Shown here piece by piece: positions 46,640-57,960 of a stretch of DNA of 64,000 bases. Position 1 is the stretch's first letter. Every line of letters begins with the position of its first letter. The DNA comes from Tupaia tana (Eukaryota > Chordata > Mammalia > Scandentia > Tupaiidae), in contig JAKSZU010000002.1 in NCBI GenBank assembly GCA_026018925.1, positions 55,953,837-56,017,836 on the forward strand, given 5' to 3'. Made by a program: the position numbers and the translations under genes. The notes under the pieces were generated by a model that saw only the letters and a program-made list of their open reading frames with translations, ran no database searches and was not told where the DNA came from.

Positions 46640-46890
46640 TTATTTCAGACCAGATATCACCAACTAAGGCCCATAGACCAAATTCAGCTCTAGCCACCTA
46701 TTTTATTGTTATTATTATTTTTTAAATGTAAAGATTACTTGGAATACAGTCAACTTGTCTATGGTTCCTTTCAGGCAAAGTTGAGTACACAGTTACAACA
46801 GAGACATTATGGAGCACATGTCTAAAACACTGACTGTCTGGAACAGTGTAGAAAAACAAACGTGCTGACCCTTGCTGTAGAACACTGGAA
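46640..46890 (-). mobile_element. Charlie-type (hAT) element
   Basis: 'accaactaaggcccatagaccaaattcagctc', 'tctatggttcctttcaggcaaagttgag' and 'gctgacccttgctgtag' follow a common hAT MER in antisense. Confidence 0.65.
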
Positions 46891-46959
46891 ATTCTTTTTA
46901 TGAAATAACTTTAACACTGACATATAAGCCAGAGAAACACAGCACAAGGAAAACCACAT

Positions 46960-47205
46960 CCTGGACTAGTTGGTTGGTATGGTAGTTAAGGAAGTTGGAT
47001 CCCATATGGCCTGTTGCATGTTTCAAGTCCCAGACATGGAAGGTTGCAAAACACCATGGGCTCATGTGCATGTGTGCCCAAAATCAAAAAAGAAGAATGG
47101 CAGAGAGAGGACTATGGTATGGCTGTCTCCCCTGGGGAGTACTTTCTCACTTTCTCCCTCTCTCTCTCTCTGATGAGTGCATGCACCTATAGCAAAAATT
47201 TTAAA
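46960..47205 (+). mobile_element. tRNA-SINE, diverged
   Basis: 'ggactagttggttggtatggtagttaag', body 'gcatgtgtgcccaaaatc', end 'cacctatagcaaaaattt'. Confidence 0.82.
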
Positions 47206-47227
47206 AAAAAATGTATATATTTATATG

Positions 47228-47232
<5 letters not shown>

Positions 47233-47278
<46 letters not shown>
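47233..47278. repeat. (TA)n microsatellite
   Basis: About 23 TA units following a SINE tail. Confidence 0.97.
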
Positions 47279-47281
<3 letters not shown>

Positions 47282-47890
47282 CATACCAATATCACCCATG
47301 ACCTCTGATACAAAAATACCAAATAGAATATTAGCAAAGACAATGTTTTTCTAAAACCTCATTGAGATTTTTAAAGAAGAAATTCAGCAATCTGGTTCAG
47401 TGCTGCATGTTCCTATGCTGTTGTGTGATGGCAGTGGTTTTGGTTTCTTGAGGTCATTGTGCTTGGTGCTGGGGATACAAACACAAATAATTGATGCCCT
47501 CAATATGCCTGAAGTCTAACGGGAGACATAGACACTGAAAATATTCCACTGAAAATATTTCCCTTAAAAGTGGTGGTGTTTGCCAGGGTACATATAAGGG
47601 TTCTGGGAGCAATTATTAGGCCACCAAGTTCAGGGAAAGCAGATCCTTGAAAGGCAGATCTTTGAAAGACTAGCCTGCCTCCATTAATATATGGTGAAGT
47701 GGTGCATGCGAAATCTTTGAAGCAGAATTCTCAGAAATAGTCTAAATCCAACACTTTCTATGCCTAGAGAGCATGTGTATTTTTATTACTGGTAGTTTGA
47801 TTGCCTTCGTTTGGAAGCAATAGGACTAAATAGTGCTTCTGAGGAGGTGGTAAATTCTCATTCCATTTAGCTCAAAAATGACCATTATGT
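47279..47890. other. Unique sequence
   Basis: 'gtgcttggtgctggggatacaaacacaaataattgatgccctc' (47458) is an old repeat fragment. No gene. Confidence 0.4.
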
Positions 47891-48130
47891 TTTTTTGAGA
47901 GATTTTTGCTTTAGGGTATGTGAGCATACCAGAGACACAGAGAGATAAAAGAGACAGAAATTGAGAATCCCCCCTACCCCTCTGGGAGGGTGGACACAAC
48001 ACAACACCATTTTCTTCTTGTGTGTGAACACACACCTGGTGTCAATTTCAAGCCACCAGGTCCAGGACTCAGACCACTTTTGGCCATGAGGGAGTCTAGT
48101 GTCTTAACCACTATACCACCTGCTGGTCCT
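47891..48130 (-). mobile_element. tRNA-SINE
   Basis: 'gagagatttttgctttagggtatg', body shortened after 'tgtgtgtgaacacacacc', head 'ccactataccacctgctggtcc'. Confidence 0.85.
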
Positions 48131-48515
48131 GACCATTGTGATTTGATGTATAAAGAAAGTGTTCCATTTAAGTTTGCATAATCTTTAAAGGTAAAGGAAA
48201 TTTTCATGGAATTATATTAGTCATTCAGAATTTGAATATTTGAGAAAGTTTTTTTTAGTAGGATGTTTTAATAAAAAGTATCAAATTAAAAAAAAATGTG
48301 GAGGTGGGGATAGGCCCCTTGTGTTGTACCATGATGTTCGTTTTGTCCATGTGGAGACAGTGCACATTTATTTATGAGTAGGAATCTTGCATTGTGTCTT
48401 GGCTCTTGTGCCAGTACTGGGTCTGGCAAATGGGAGAATCTTGAATGATTGTCAGTTGATCCTTGAAGGATCAGCAGACGCTACTCAGGCAAATGCAGGA
48501 TAATAGGAGATTATC
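48131..48515. other. Unique sequence
   Basis: Nothing recognised. Confidence 0.4.
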
Positions 48516-48568
48516 ATAATATGATCACACTGGGGATATAAACTTTGAGGGACATAAATATTAGGAAG
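48516..48568 (-). mobile_element. MaLR-like LTR sliver, near-identical to 46537-46585
   Basis: 'cataatatgatcacactgg' and on to 'gacataaatattag' differ by about one base from the LTR at 46.5 kb, although both are far from the MaLR consensus. This points to a local copy event. Confidence 0.8.
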
Positions 48569-49655
48569 TAGCTGGAAAAAGTCATGGATGTAAGACTTGT
48601 ATTTGTACTTTTTTTTTTTCCCCACCTCTTCTTTGTATCATCTAGTTCTGGGCGGGGGCATTCCTGGTCAATGGGTCATGGAGACATTTGCTGGCAACCT
48701 GCTGAGGCCCTGCTTCCTTCTATGGACTCCACATGTGGGGCCTCAACTCCACGCACAGTAGCACGTGCATCCTGCTAGTTGGTCATGAGATAAGGCTCAG
48801 GTGACTTTCTGGAAGATGGGTTGTTAGACTGAAAAAGAAGCCGAACAAGAAACAACTTACTTTAACTCACTTTCATATTCTTCGTTCTGTTCTACCTGGA
48901 GAGTAATTTTTGTTATTTCATGGTTTTTGGATGAAAAATGTCACGGGTGGGAGAATCTTCAGCAACCCTAAAAGTGTCAGAAACTTTCAAAGGGGAGGAA
49001 GAACATGCTTTGAAAGCTAAGTTAAAACCCTTCTCTCTTCTGAATGCCCTTCACAGCCTCCGGTCTGGTCTTGTCAGTCTGACTTTTGAAGTTCTGTTAT
49101 CTTTCAAGCTTAATTCCTCTTGGAGTGTGACCAACTTACTAGAGTTACATTTTTCAAAAGGAATATTGAAACCAGAATACTTCCGTGGGAATATGGATTT
49201 TCATTCCTGCACCTTTCCTCCTGTTTGGACTTGCTTTGTTCACAAGTATGTTCTTCTAAGACTTGTGGGTCCCTTGCATTGTGTCTCAATGAAATTGACA
49301 AAGACCAAGGACAAATGAAGCCAATATGCTAAAGGGGCATCCCTTTCATCTTGGCAATCCTGCAGTGAATGAGTTTGGGTTCAGAGGAAAGAGACTATTG
49401 ACTCTGAGGGGTTCAAGGAGCTTACCACCATTTCCTTAGGTTCTAGATGGGTCAAAATATGTGGTAGGTGTCAGTTTTTCAGGGGTGATAGTCTAATATA
49501 ATTTATAGGTAATGCTACTAGTTGAAATATGGCCTGTGTCAATATGAGGTTTGGAGTAAATAGACTTTATTTTACCCTCTGTGTTGTCCCTGCATGGAGC
49601 TAAGATTATCTACATTTGGTGGTCTGTCTTATTGTGTACTGAAAGCTGAACACTT
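48569..49655. other. Unique sequence
   Basis: A 126-codon plus-strand frame (48938-49318) has no family resemblance. No gene called. Confidence 0.4.
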
Positions 49656-49926
49656 TTTTTTTTTTTTTTTTTTGGAGAGGTTTTCGCTATAGGGCGCGTG
49701 CGCTCGCCAGACAGACAGAAAGAGACATAGAGACAGAAAGTGAGAAATCACCCCCCAGGGGGGATGGTCACGCCGCAATCCCTTCTCCTCCATTCTCCTC
49801 TCGGGATCTTGGGCACGCACGCACACGCGCCTGGCGTGAGTTTTAAGCCACCGGGTCCGGGACACGAACTGTGGTCGACTATGTGGGAGTCCAGCGACAT
49901 AGCCATTACGCTAACTGCTGGTTCCC
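49656..49926 (-). mobile_element. tRNA-SINE, long form, young, with 16-bp TSD
   Basis: 'gaaagctgaacacttt' at 49640-49655 and about 49928-49943. 'gggcgcgtgcgctcgcc' is uneroded. Confidence 0.96.
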
Positions 49927-49992
49927 AGAAAGCTGAACACTTTTAAGATCCTCGATATTATTTAAATAAATAAATAAATGGCTAATTAAAAA

Positions 49993-50254
49993 AATTTTAG
50001 AGTTTTTTCTTTGCCTTAGGGCATATGTACTCTCTGGGGAGAGAGAGAGAGACAGAGACAGAGACAGTGAGAGGGAAAGACATCAGCCCCCAGAGGGGAG
50101 GCCTTGCAGCAATCCCTTCTCCTCCTCCATTCTTGGATCTTGGACATGCACCTGCATGCCCCTGTGTGTTTCAAGCTGCAGGGTCTGGGACTCAAACTAT
50201 GATTGGCCATATGGGAGTCCAGTGACATAACCCTTATGCCATCTGCTGGTCTTC
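49993..50254 (-). mobile_element. tRNA-SINE
   Basis: 'tttgccttagggcatatgtactc'; (GA)n-type middle; head 'ccatctgctggtc'. Confidence 0.88.
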
Positions 50255-50261
50255 ATTTTAA

Positions 50262-50507
50262 AAAAAATTGCTATAGGACGTATGTGCTTGCTGGAGAGAG
50301 ATGGGTGGGGTGGTGGTGAGAACATACCTCTCTGGGGAGATGGCTACATGTCAATCCCTTCTCCTCTATTCTTCCTCCTTTTGAGACCTAGGACATGCGC
50401 ACACATGTGCCTGGTGTGTTTTTCAAGGTGCCACGTCTGGGACTTAAACCACATAGTCAGGCATGTGGGATCCAACCACTTTGAACATCATGTCACTGGC
50501 TGGCCCT
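50262..50507 (-). mobile_element. tRNA-SINE
   Basis: 'attgctataggacgtatgtgcttgc', 'cacatgtgcctggtg', head 'catcatgtcactggctggccc'. Adjacent to the previous copy on the same strand. Confidence 0.85.
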
Positions 50508-50775
50508 AAACAGTTGCATTTTTTACTCACAGATTTTTTTTTTATCACCCACTATAGTGTAATGTGTAATAGTGTATAGTGTAATGTGAACATAGAAGGA
50601 AAAGGAATACATGGATTAATGATATTTTCCCTAAAGTTGCTTGTAATATGGAAGAAATGTCAAAAATACCATTATCCTAATTATACTGTATTTACTCAGG
50701 CAATAGGGTCAACACCTACAGTGCAGAATGGTGGCTCTCTGCATATCAGAATCACCTTGGGAACATTTTCTTTCT

Positions 50776-50896
50776 TTTTCTATATTTATTCATTTATTTT
50801 CGAGAGGGCAGGTGCACTCACCAGGGAAAAAAGGAGAGAAGAACCCCTGTCCCTCGCCCCCACCCACACACACATGGAGTGGTCATGTTGTGATCA
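50776..50896 (-). mobile_element. tRNA-SINE, split copy, 3' half
   Basis: 'gagagggcaggtgcactcacc' to 'ggtcatgttgtgatca'; interrupted by a younger insertion. Confidence 0.82.
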
Positions 50897-51172
50897 CTTT
50901 TTTTTTAAATTTATTTTTCTTTTATTTTTAAATTTTTTTATTTCATTTTCTTCCATACATTCAATCACATTATTATTTGTCTTACAAAATGGATATTTCA
51001 ACAGGTGAACATTTCTCCCTAGTACTGTTGATAAAACTACAAAATATCTTCAACAGATAATACCACACCTCTTTGTGCCATTAATGCTTTGCCTACCTGT
51101 CCCTCCCCCCAAAAGTCCTTCCTCAGACCCTCCTCTCTCACACACACTATATCTGGTATTTACATCTATAAG
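50897..51172 (-). mobile_element. Retrotransposon inserted in a SINE, probably truncated L1 3' UTR
   Basis: Read on the minus strand it carries a G-rich tract 'ttttggggggagggacagg', then AT-rich sequence with AATAAA and a terminal A run. Flanks 'gtgatcactt' (50890) and 'gtgatcattt' (51172) are a TSD with one mismatch. This layout is typical of a 5'-truncated L1 3' UTR. I do not recognise the sequence itself. Confidence 0.6.
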
Positions 51173-51181
51173 TGATCATTT

Positions 51182-51327
51182 CTTAATTTCTCCCTCCTTT
51201 CAGGATTTTGGACATGCATGTACACACACCTGGCATGTTTCATCAAGCCATTTGGTCTTAGACTTGAACCATGTGATTAGACACTTAGAATCTGGCTTCC
51301 TCAACTACTAGGCTGCAAAGCTAGTCC
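51182..51327 (-). mobile_element. tRNA-SINE, split copy, head half
   Basis: 'tccctcctttcaggattttgg' to 'ctactaggctgcaaagctagtcc', the older-subfamily head type. Confidence 0.8.
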
Positions 51328-51503
51328 ACACCTTGAGAGTTTTAAAAAATAAAAAAAATTCAATGCCTAGGCTACTCCCTGGATCAGTTAAATGAAGACC
51401 TCTGTAGATGTAATGGAAACATAGATGTTCAACATTCCACGAGTGAGTCTCATATGCAGCCAGAGTTAAGAACCACCATTTTAGAAATATATCAATAGCA
51501 AGG

Positions 51504-51752
51504 GGTGGGGCCATAGTTCGGCTATGTCACTGGACTTCCATGTAGTCGACAGTGTTTTGAGTCCCGAACCCAGTGGCTTAAACTCACACCGGGCACATGT
51601 GTGTGCATGCCTGAGATCCTGAGAAGAGAGTGGAGTGTGACCATTACAGTGTGGCCATACCCCCTGGGGGATGATTTTTCACTTTCTATCTGTCTCTGTC
51701 TTTCTGGTGAGCACATGTGCCCTATAGCAAAAACCTCTTGGAAAAAAAAAAA
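51504..51752 (+). mobile_element. tRNA-SINE, long form, with TSD
   Basis: 'aatagcaaggg' flanks it (51494 and about 51751). The A box is damaged: the head is shortened to 'ggggccatagttcggctatg'. Confidence 0.92.
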
Positions 51753-51957
51753 ATAGCAAGGGTTGAAAATAAAAGATTCACCCTTAATGTGGTAACTTAA
51801 GGCTTTGATTTCGTAAATGGTTGCAAATCAGGTACATCCCTATATTTTCCACATCCTTGAACGTTTTCTTTCCTTTGATACTCTCTTTGGTATACAGCAA
51901 TGAAAACCAAGAAATCATGGTACCCTCAGCTTTCACATGTAATTCTTTAAAAAAATT

Positions 51958-52017
51958 TTTTTAGATTATTTTATTTAACTTTATTTATTTACTTATTTTT
52001 AAATTTGACCAGAGAGG

Positions 52018-52091
<74 letters not shown>

Positions 52092-52174
52092 AAGCCTCCA
52101 GGTCTGGGACTTGAACTGTGGTCTGCCATGTGGGAGTCCAATGCCCTTAATCACCACACCACCTGCTGGCCCCA
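51958..52174 (-). mobile_element. tRNA-SINE, short form, with (CA)n(GA)n expansion
   Basis: Compound repeat at 52019-52087 inside the element; head 'ccacaccacctgctggcccc'. Confidence 0.93.
52019..52087. repeat. Compound (CA)n(GA)n microsatellite
   Basis: About 17 CA then 17 GA units within a short-form SINE. Confidence 0.97.
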
Positions 52175-54814
52175 GTTTTCACATATAATTCTAATAACAT
52201 AAAGAATGTGATATGCCATAGTTTTCCACCTGTGGGTCACTGTGCCTGGCTGAGTTCTGAATAGGTAAGAGATGTGTGCAGATAAGTTGTCCTCAGAAGG
52301 TAAATTAATGCCCTTTGAGAAATTGGGCAGGGTCTGGGTAGCCAAGGCATCTCCATGACAGTAATGACATCTTTGAGATGCACTCCGGGTTGCCAAACAG
52401 ATATGATCATGTTTATATGGATTGTGGCATGAAAACCCCAAAAAGCCCTGCTCCCTACCTTTCTGTTGTAAACCCAGAGGGATGCTTCCTGATACTTTCC
52501 AGATACGGCTATGACCCTCTTTCCTGCTCTTTACTTTTCTTTGTCATGAATTGTACAAAGCAGTTCTTCCTGAGTATATTCATAACCATGTGTTACATAT
52601 AATTAACAACAGTTGGATTTCATGGAATAAAGGGGATCTGAAATTCAGTATTTGGTTCCAGTTTTGCCATTGTCCATTCTGTGAGTTGAGATGCTCTCTG
52701 AACTTTTCAGCATCTGCATTTTCACTTATGTTGTATGCGGAGTAGGGACTGACAGAAACACTTATTCTGAGTCTCCACCAGGATGATCTGTGAGATACCA
52801 AAATAAATAACTTAGTGGGTAAATATTGACCATGGCATTCATCATGCTTTCATAGATGTAGTCCATGGGCTTAGGTGAATATTCAGGCCAAGGATTTTTC
52901 ATGGACTCATAGCTACTGCCTCTTCATTTGGTGAATTTTCTAAAATAATTAATAAATTGAAATATATACCTAAAAGATCTGTGTTTATGTGATGTAGCCA
53001 GTCAACTGAGATGCAATAATCCACTAGACTCATAGAATGACAATTTCAATTTGCAATTATTTCCACCTAAGTGGATCATCCATGGTCTGGTTATTTCATT
53101 TGTACATACAAAGCCTTACTAGAATAATTAACTTTAATCATTCTTTAATTAATATCTAATAATGACTTCCTAAATGTGTCAAAACAAATAAAAGTGAGTG
53201 TTCCTCCTAATTTGTAATTGGAGAGCTGTGTATATGTAGGTCCTTATTATTTTCCAGATTCCCTGTGTCCTGTCAACCTCATACTTCTCTTTGAGCTTAC
53301 CATACTGTGTCTGGCACTTTTTGGCTAAGATGAACATGCAGAAGAGGTAGAATTCACGTGTAATTAAAAATAGCTGTAACAAAAAAGAACTGTAGCTTCT
53401 GAATCATTAGTGAATTAAGATGTTCACTTTTAGTATTGTAAAATGCTAAACAAAGAATATTTAGAATATTGGTTTAATATGATGAAAGTGGCAATTAGTT
53501 TATTGTTTTGGTCATTGTTTTGGAAATTCGCAATTTTAATTTATGTCTAATTATGTGTAAAATTTAACAACTTAATAGAGAACATTTAGAAGTCCATATT
53601 ATCTTATATACACAGGAGTCGACATGTGCTCTCTCACTGCTGTATGTAGAGCTCCTCTGTAGGAGCAAAGTCACTTGAATCATCATGCTGGAACTTGGCA
53701 CGAGAAAGTCTTTGAAGATCATGTCTGAACCTAGCCCTTGATTCTTAGAGTTTGTATCTTATTGTGCATAAGTAGTACGGTAGACATCCAGGAGTCCAAC
53801 AAAGTCCTGCACTGTGTCCACAGCCAGGAAACATGTTTGGTGGATTAAACAACAGAAGTCTATTTGCATAAAGGACCTTAGACTCTCCCAGCAAAGAATT
53901 CATTCTAAGGGAAGAAAAAGAGAGCAAACCCAGGAGCAAAGCCTTTATCGTCAAGATGAAAGAGTGATTCATTTGTTCAATCCATAAATGCGTTTTGAAC
54001 ACCTATCACAAGCTTCTGAGTTTTACATGGTGTCTATTACCCAGACTTTTCTGCTCCAGCCTGGTCCTACATGGAGGGTGGATGCTGAACACGGAAATGG
54101 AAAGTGCTGCTTTGTTGGCATCTCCATAGAGGAAGCGGAGGGTATGGCAGTGCCCATCCAGGGAAGCCACATACCTGAAAGAACTGGTCGTGGTATGAAG
54201 CAGACACTAAGGTGCACTTCAGGAGAGGCAGTCACACCTGACAGTACTGGTACCCTGCCATACTGAGGCTTGTGAGGCCTCCTGGGAATGCTTTGAATAG
54301 GGTCCAAATTGGACATGAGCCAGCCAAAAAGACTGAAAAAGAATTAATTTACCATGAAGCATTTTAAAGTTCTTCCTCTAACTATTTCGAAGATATTGAA
54401 GGGGAAATTAGAAGACTGAAGTAACCTTGAGGACAATCACTGAGTAATTAATTTTAAGACCAATTTTAGCAAACTCCAACCAAAATAATGTTTTTTGTGG
54501 CTGGGTTCAGCTAGTCAGTCTTGGGGTATATACATAGACAACACTCAGTGGGTAAAACAACTTTTGTTTTTTGGTAATGTTTGGATCTTTAGCTTAGAGC
54601 TCCCAAGGACATTTCAGGATCCCAGAGAGAGTTATCAATTCCATGTTTTCAGAATTTTAGACTTGGCTTTGTGTAGTTATTAATTTCATGCTATTTTTAC
54701 ATTCATGAAGGAGGCCTCGAATACAATAGACCCAGATAATATGCTAAGTAAACATTTTGTTCTTAAACTTACGTTTATATTTAATTGCACTTTTAGAGAA
54801 ACCTGATACAATTC
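52175..54814. other. SINE-free unique stretch (about 2.6 kb)
   Basis: No gene recognised. 53060-53170 has several TAATTA/TTAATTAAT motifs. 54020-54300 is GC-richer with overlapping frames (92 and 97 codons) lacking homology. Confidence 0.45.
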
Positions 54815-55095
54815 CAATTACCTTTGTAATGTAATTTTTAAAAGGCAGCTGAGCCAATTTGATAGGTCATTGCTAGTGAAAGAATGGTTTGGTCTAGTTC
54901 CATAATGATCATTGTCATTAGTCTTTTTCAACAGGTTTACAAATGCACACGTTTATTTCCATACATATTACATGTATATTAAATGTATGCATTTTAATTT
55001 AATGCTAATTAATTATTTTTGTATAAACTCAATACATATTACTATTCAAGGTTGATGAAGTAGAAGAGGTTGAAATGCAGCCAGTAAGACTTGTG
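54815..55095. repeat. Local duplication C, copy 1
   Basis: 'aatttttaaaaggcagctgagc', 'gaaagaatggtttgg', 'tttatttccatacatat', 'agtagaagaggttgaaatgcagcc', all repeated 641 bases downstream. Confidence 0.9.
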
Positions 55096-55457
55096 GTGAT
55101 GGTCAAGATGAAATGTATTGTGGTATTCACAAAGGGATGAGCCACTGTTATGGAGCTGTTGAGAATCACATGCACATACACACACACAGATATGTGTCCA
55201 TATGCACATGCATATAATAGTTGCATGTATAATACTTCCTAAATGAGCATTTTTGATATCCTTGCATTGGAAGACACATCTTTGAACCACTGAAACTTTT
55301 TATGCTAGATCTAGTAACACTTTAGGCAAGCTGTGTTCTCTTATCAAATTATTTGTTTCTAGATGGGTTAATGTGCTTTTGAATTATCAGTTTATTGAGT
55401 TTTTATTCTCTATTCTTTTATTTATATTAACTTTCTTTGGCTGAACTATGATACCTC
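55096..55457. other. Spacer between the copies of duplication C
   Basis: Unique sequence with a (CA)n at 55177-55186; nothing else recognised. Confidence 0.4.
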
Positions 55458-55735
55458 TGTAATATAATTTTTAAAAGGCAACTGAGCAAATATGACAGGT
55501 AATTGCTAGCAAAAGAATGGTTTGGGTTAGTTCTATAACGAATGATTATCATTAACCTCTTTCAACAGGCTTACAAGTACAAATGTTTATTTCCATACAA
55601 ATCACATGTATATTAAATGTGTGTCTATTTTAGTATTAATGCTAATTTATTATTTTTCTATAAGCTCAATATATATTACTAGTTAAGACTGATAAAGTAG
55701 AAGAGACTGAATGCAGCCAATAAAACAAGATTAAA
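55458..55735. repeat. Local duplication C, copy 2
   Basis: Same order as copy 1: 'aatttttaaaaggcaactgagc', 'aaaagaatggtttgg', 'tttatttccatacaaat', 'agtagaagagactgaatgcagcc'. Differences are scattered, so the event is old. Confidence 0.9.
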
Positions 55736-56489
55736 AAGAGGTAAAATGCAAATTTGAATTAGAGAATTGTCATCTCAAATTCTTTTAAGAAGTAGGCAGA
55801 TATAAATAATAAATAGGACCTTTTAGAGATTTTTGTTGACAAGTGGCCTCGGGCTGAGATTCTGGAGAATTGTATTCTGGTCACATCCCAACTCTGGCTT
55901 TCCTAGTGACCTTTAGTAATTGTCCAATAGATCCTTCAGGAGCTAGGAACCTATAAGGCGATCAATAAATACCTTTGAATTTCATTAAACCCAGGAAAAA
56001 GAATTTCAAGTCTTTGTTTTTCCCATAGGACAATTTTTGAGGCCATTTGGAGGATATCCTGAGATAAATCTAGAATGAGACCAAGGCTTCTCTGATCTTT
56101 AGAGACTTCAGATTTTTTATATCAAACATAAATTCTGTTGGACTTACAAGAAGACAGGAACAGTTTTCTCTTTTCAGAATAAAAACTACAATGTTAAACA
56201 TATTATAAAATGTCATGTAATCTATACTTTGCCATAAAGTTATCTGAAATTTACCATTACAACTAATTTTTTTAACTCTTTGAGCTTCAGTGACAGTGTC
56301 CCAGAAGAAATTCATGTGGGGACCATCTCCTGGAGATTGCTTTGTCTGCATTCACTCGGCCTGTTCAGCCTTAGGAAGTTTGCAGGAGCACTCCCATTGT
56401 TCTGGGCTTTGTTTGACTTCTTGTAAATGCCCTTTTTGATCGATGGGAGTGCCAGCATTATGAGAGCACTTCATTTCCTCTTACTTCTT
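55736..56489. other. Unique sequence
   Basis: 'aacctataaggcgatcaataaatacctttgaatttcatt' (55948) is the end of an old L2/MIR-like piece. No gene. Confidence 0.4.
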
Positions 56490-56900
56490 ATTACTGTATT
56501 TCTTTTCCATGGCTGTTGGAACAGATTTTGCAGCCTAGAACAACACATTTCTGTAGATTTAGAAGTCCAACACAGGTCTCCCTGGGCTAAAACCAGTTGT
56601 TGGAAGGGCTATGTTACTTTCTGGCTTCTAAATGTGCTCATATTCCTTGGCTCATGATCCTCTTCCTCCATCTTATGTTGGCAATGCCGCATCTCTCCAA
56701 GGATCCTGAAAGTCTCAACCCTTCCCTTCATTAACAACATTCTTTTGTCCTCTTCTGTCTTGCTCTTTTACCTTTAATGACCTTTGGGTTACTTTGGGAC
56801 TACCCAGATAATCAATCTGAGATACTCTTTCCATGTCAAGGTCCTTAACTTCATCATATCTGCAGTCTCTTTTGCCATATAAGGTAACATATTTGTATGT
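56490..56900 (-). mobile_element. MaLR-like LTR
   Basis: Antisense order: 'ttccatggctgttggaacag', 'agaacaacacatttctgtag', 'ttccttggctcatgatcctcttcctcc', 'ctacccagataatcaatctgag', 'cttttgccatataaggtaacatat'. Confidence 0.75.
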
Positions 56901-56914
56901 TCTTAAGATTACTG

Positions 56915-57078
56915 TTGTATTTTTATTTTTAATTGACACATAATGGCTGTACGTATTTATGGGGTAGGCTGTAATTTTTCAGTTCATGAATATAATGTGT
57001 AATAATCAAATCAGGCTAATTACCATATTCATCATCTCAAATATTTATCATTGCTCTGTGCTAGGAACATTCAAAACA
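56915..57078 (-). mobile_element. L1 3' UTR (antisense)
   Basis: 'aattgacacataatggctgtacgtatttatgggg', 'aatgtgtaataatcaaatcaggctaatta', 'aacattcaaaac'. Confidence 0.8.
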
Positions 57079-57086
57079 CCTGTAAT

Positions 57087-57312
57087 ATGGGGAACAGCAG
57101 ATAGTGTAAGAGTTATGTTGCTGGACTCCCACATAGTTGACCGAGGTTCTAGTCCCAGATTAAGTGACTTAAAACTCACAGTGGGTGCTATGCATGCATA
57201 CCCAAAATCTTGAAAGGAGAACAGAGAAGGGATTGTGGCGTGGCCATCCCCCCGGGGAGTGATTTCTCGCTTTCTGTCTCTCCGGCAAGTGCATGCACCC
57301 TATAGCAAAAAA
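57087..57312 (+). mobile_element. tRNA-SINE, long form
   Basis: 'ggggaacagcagatagtgtaagag'; body shortened in 'gcatgcatacccaaaatc'; followed by a 100-base A-rich tail with AAAAAC units. Confidence 0.9.
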
Positions 57313-57395
57313 AGCCAACAAAAAACAAAAAACAAAAAAAACAAAGAAAAAAAACAAAAATCTTTCTCAAAACAAAAAAAAATGAAACAAAAAAC

Positions 57396-57427
<32 letters not shown>
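57396..57427. repeat. (TAA)n microsatellite
   Basis: Perfect run closing the SINE tail. Confidence 0.95.
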
Positions 57428-57428
<1 letters not shown>

Positions 57429-57557
57429 CCCTGGGCTAAGAATCTGGAACCTTCTCATTAGGCCACGAGCATTGTGTAATACCACTCCTCCTGCTCATGC
57501 CACCACAGCTGGGCTTTTTTATTATTAAGCCTTTAGTCTCTTAGGATCAGCTGGGTG

Positions 57558-57637
57558 CAGAATGAGGCAGGCCTGGCCTGAGTACTTGGCAGGGCCCCCT
57601 CATCCTAGGTGGCTAAGCATGACAAACTGGTAGGACT
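57558..57637. repeat. Local duplication D, copy 1
   Basis: 'cagaatgaggcaggcctgg' to 'ggtggctaagcatgacaaac' and 'ggtaggact'. Confidence 0.92.
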
Positions 57638-57644
57638 CATTCAG

Positions 57645-57960
57645 GGCCTAGGAAGCTTTGGCATTTACCAACTCTATTTGCTAGTCTTTTTCACATATTA
57701 TGCTTTTGCTATACTATTATTCTCATTCTGGAGTACACTTTTCCTCCTTCTGTTTGATAAGATGCTAAAATATTCAAGAATGGCCTCGTTGAAGCCTTCC
57801 TTTACTCCTCCAGGCTGAATTCTTTTCTCCTATAGCTTCTAAACTTCAACTCACCTGTTCACACTACTCATTATGCTTGGCATGGTGACATTGTCATCTG
57901 GTGTTGCCAGAAAATCTCGCCTTCAAAGAGTTTAAATTAAATTTATTTCTAAGACCTTGG
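57645..57960 (+). mobile_element. L2 fragment
   Basis: 'tgaagccttcctttactcctccaggctgaattc' with preceding 'tttgctatactattattctcattctggag'. Confidence 0.55.

Noticed and set aside
48938-49318. 126-codon plus-strand frame
   Set aside because: No family resemblance or flanking gene structure.
54020-54300. GC-richer block with overlapping 92- and 97-codon frames
   Set aside because: No protein similarity that I can recognise and no splice or poly(A) context.
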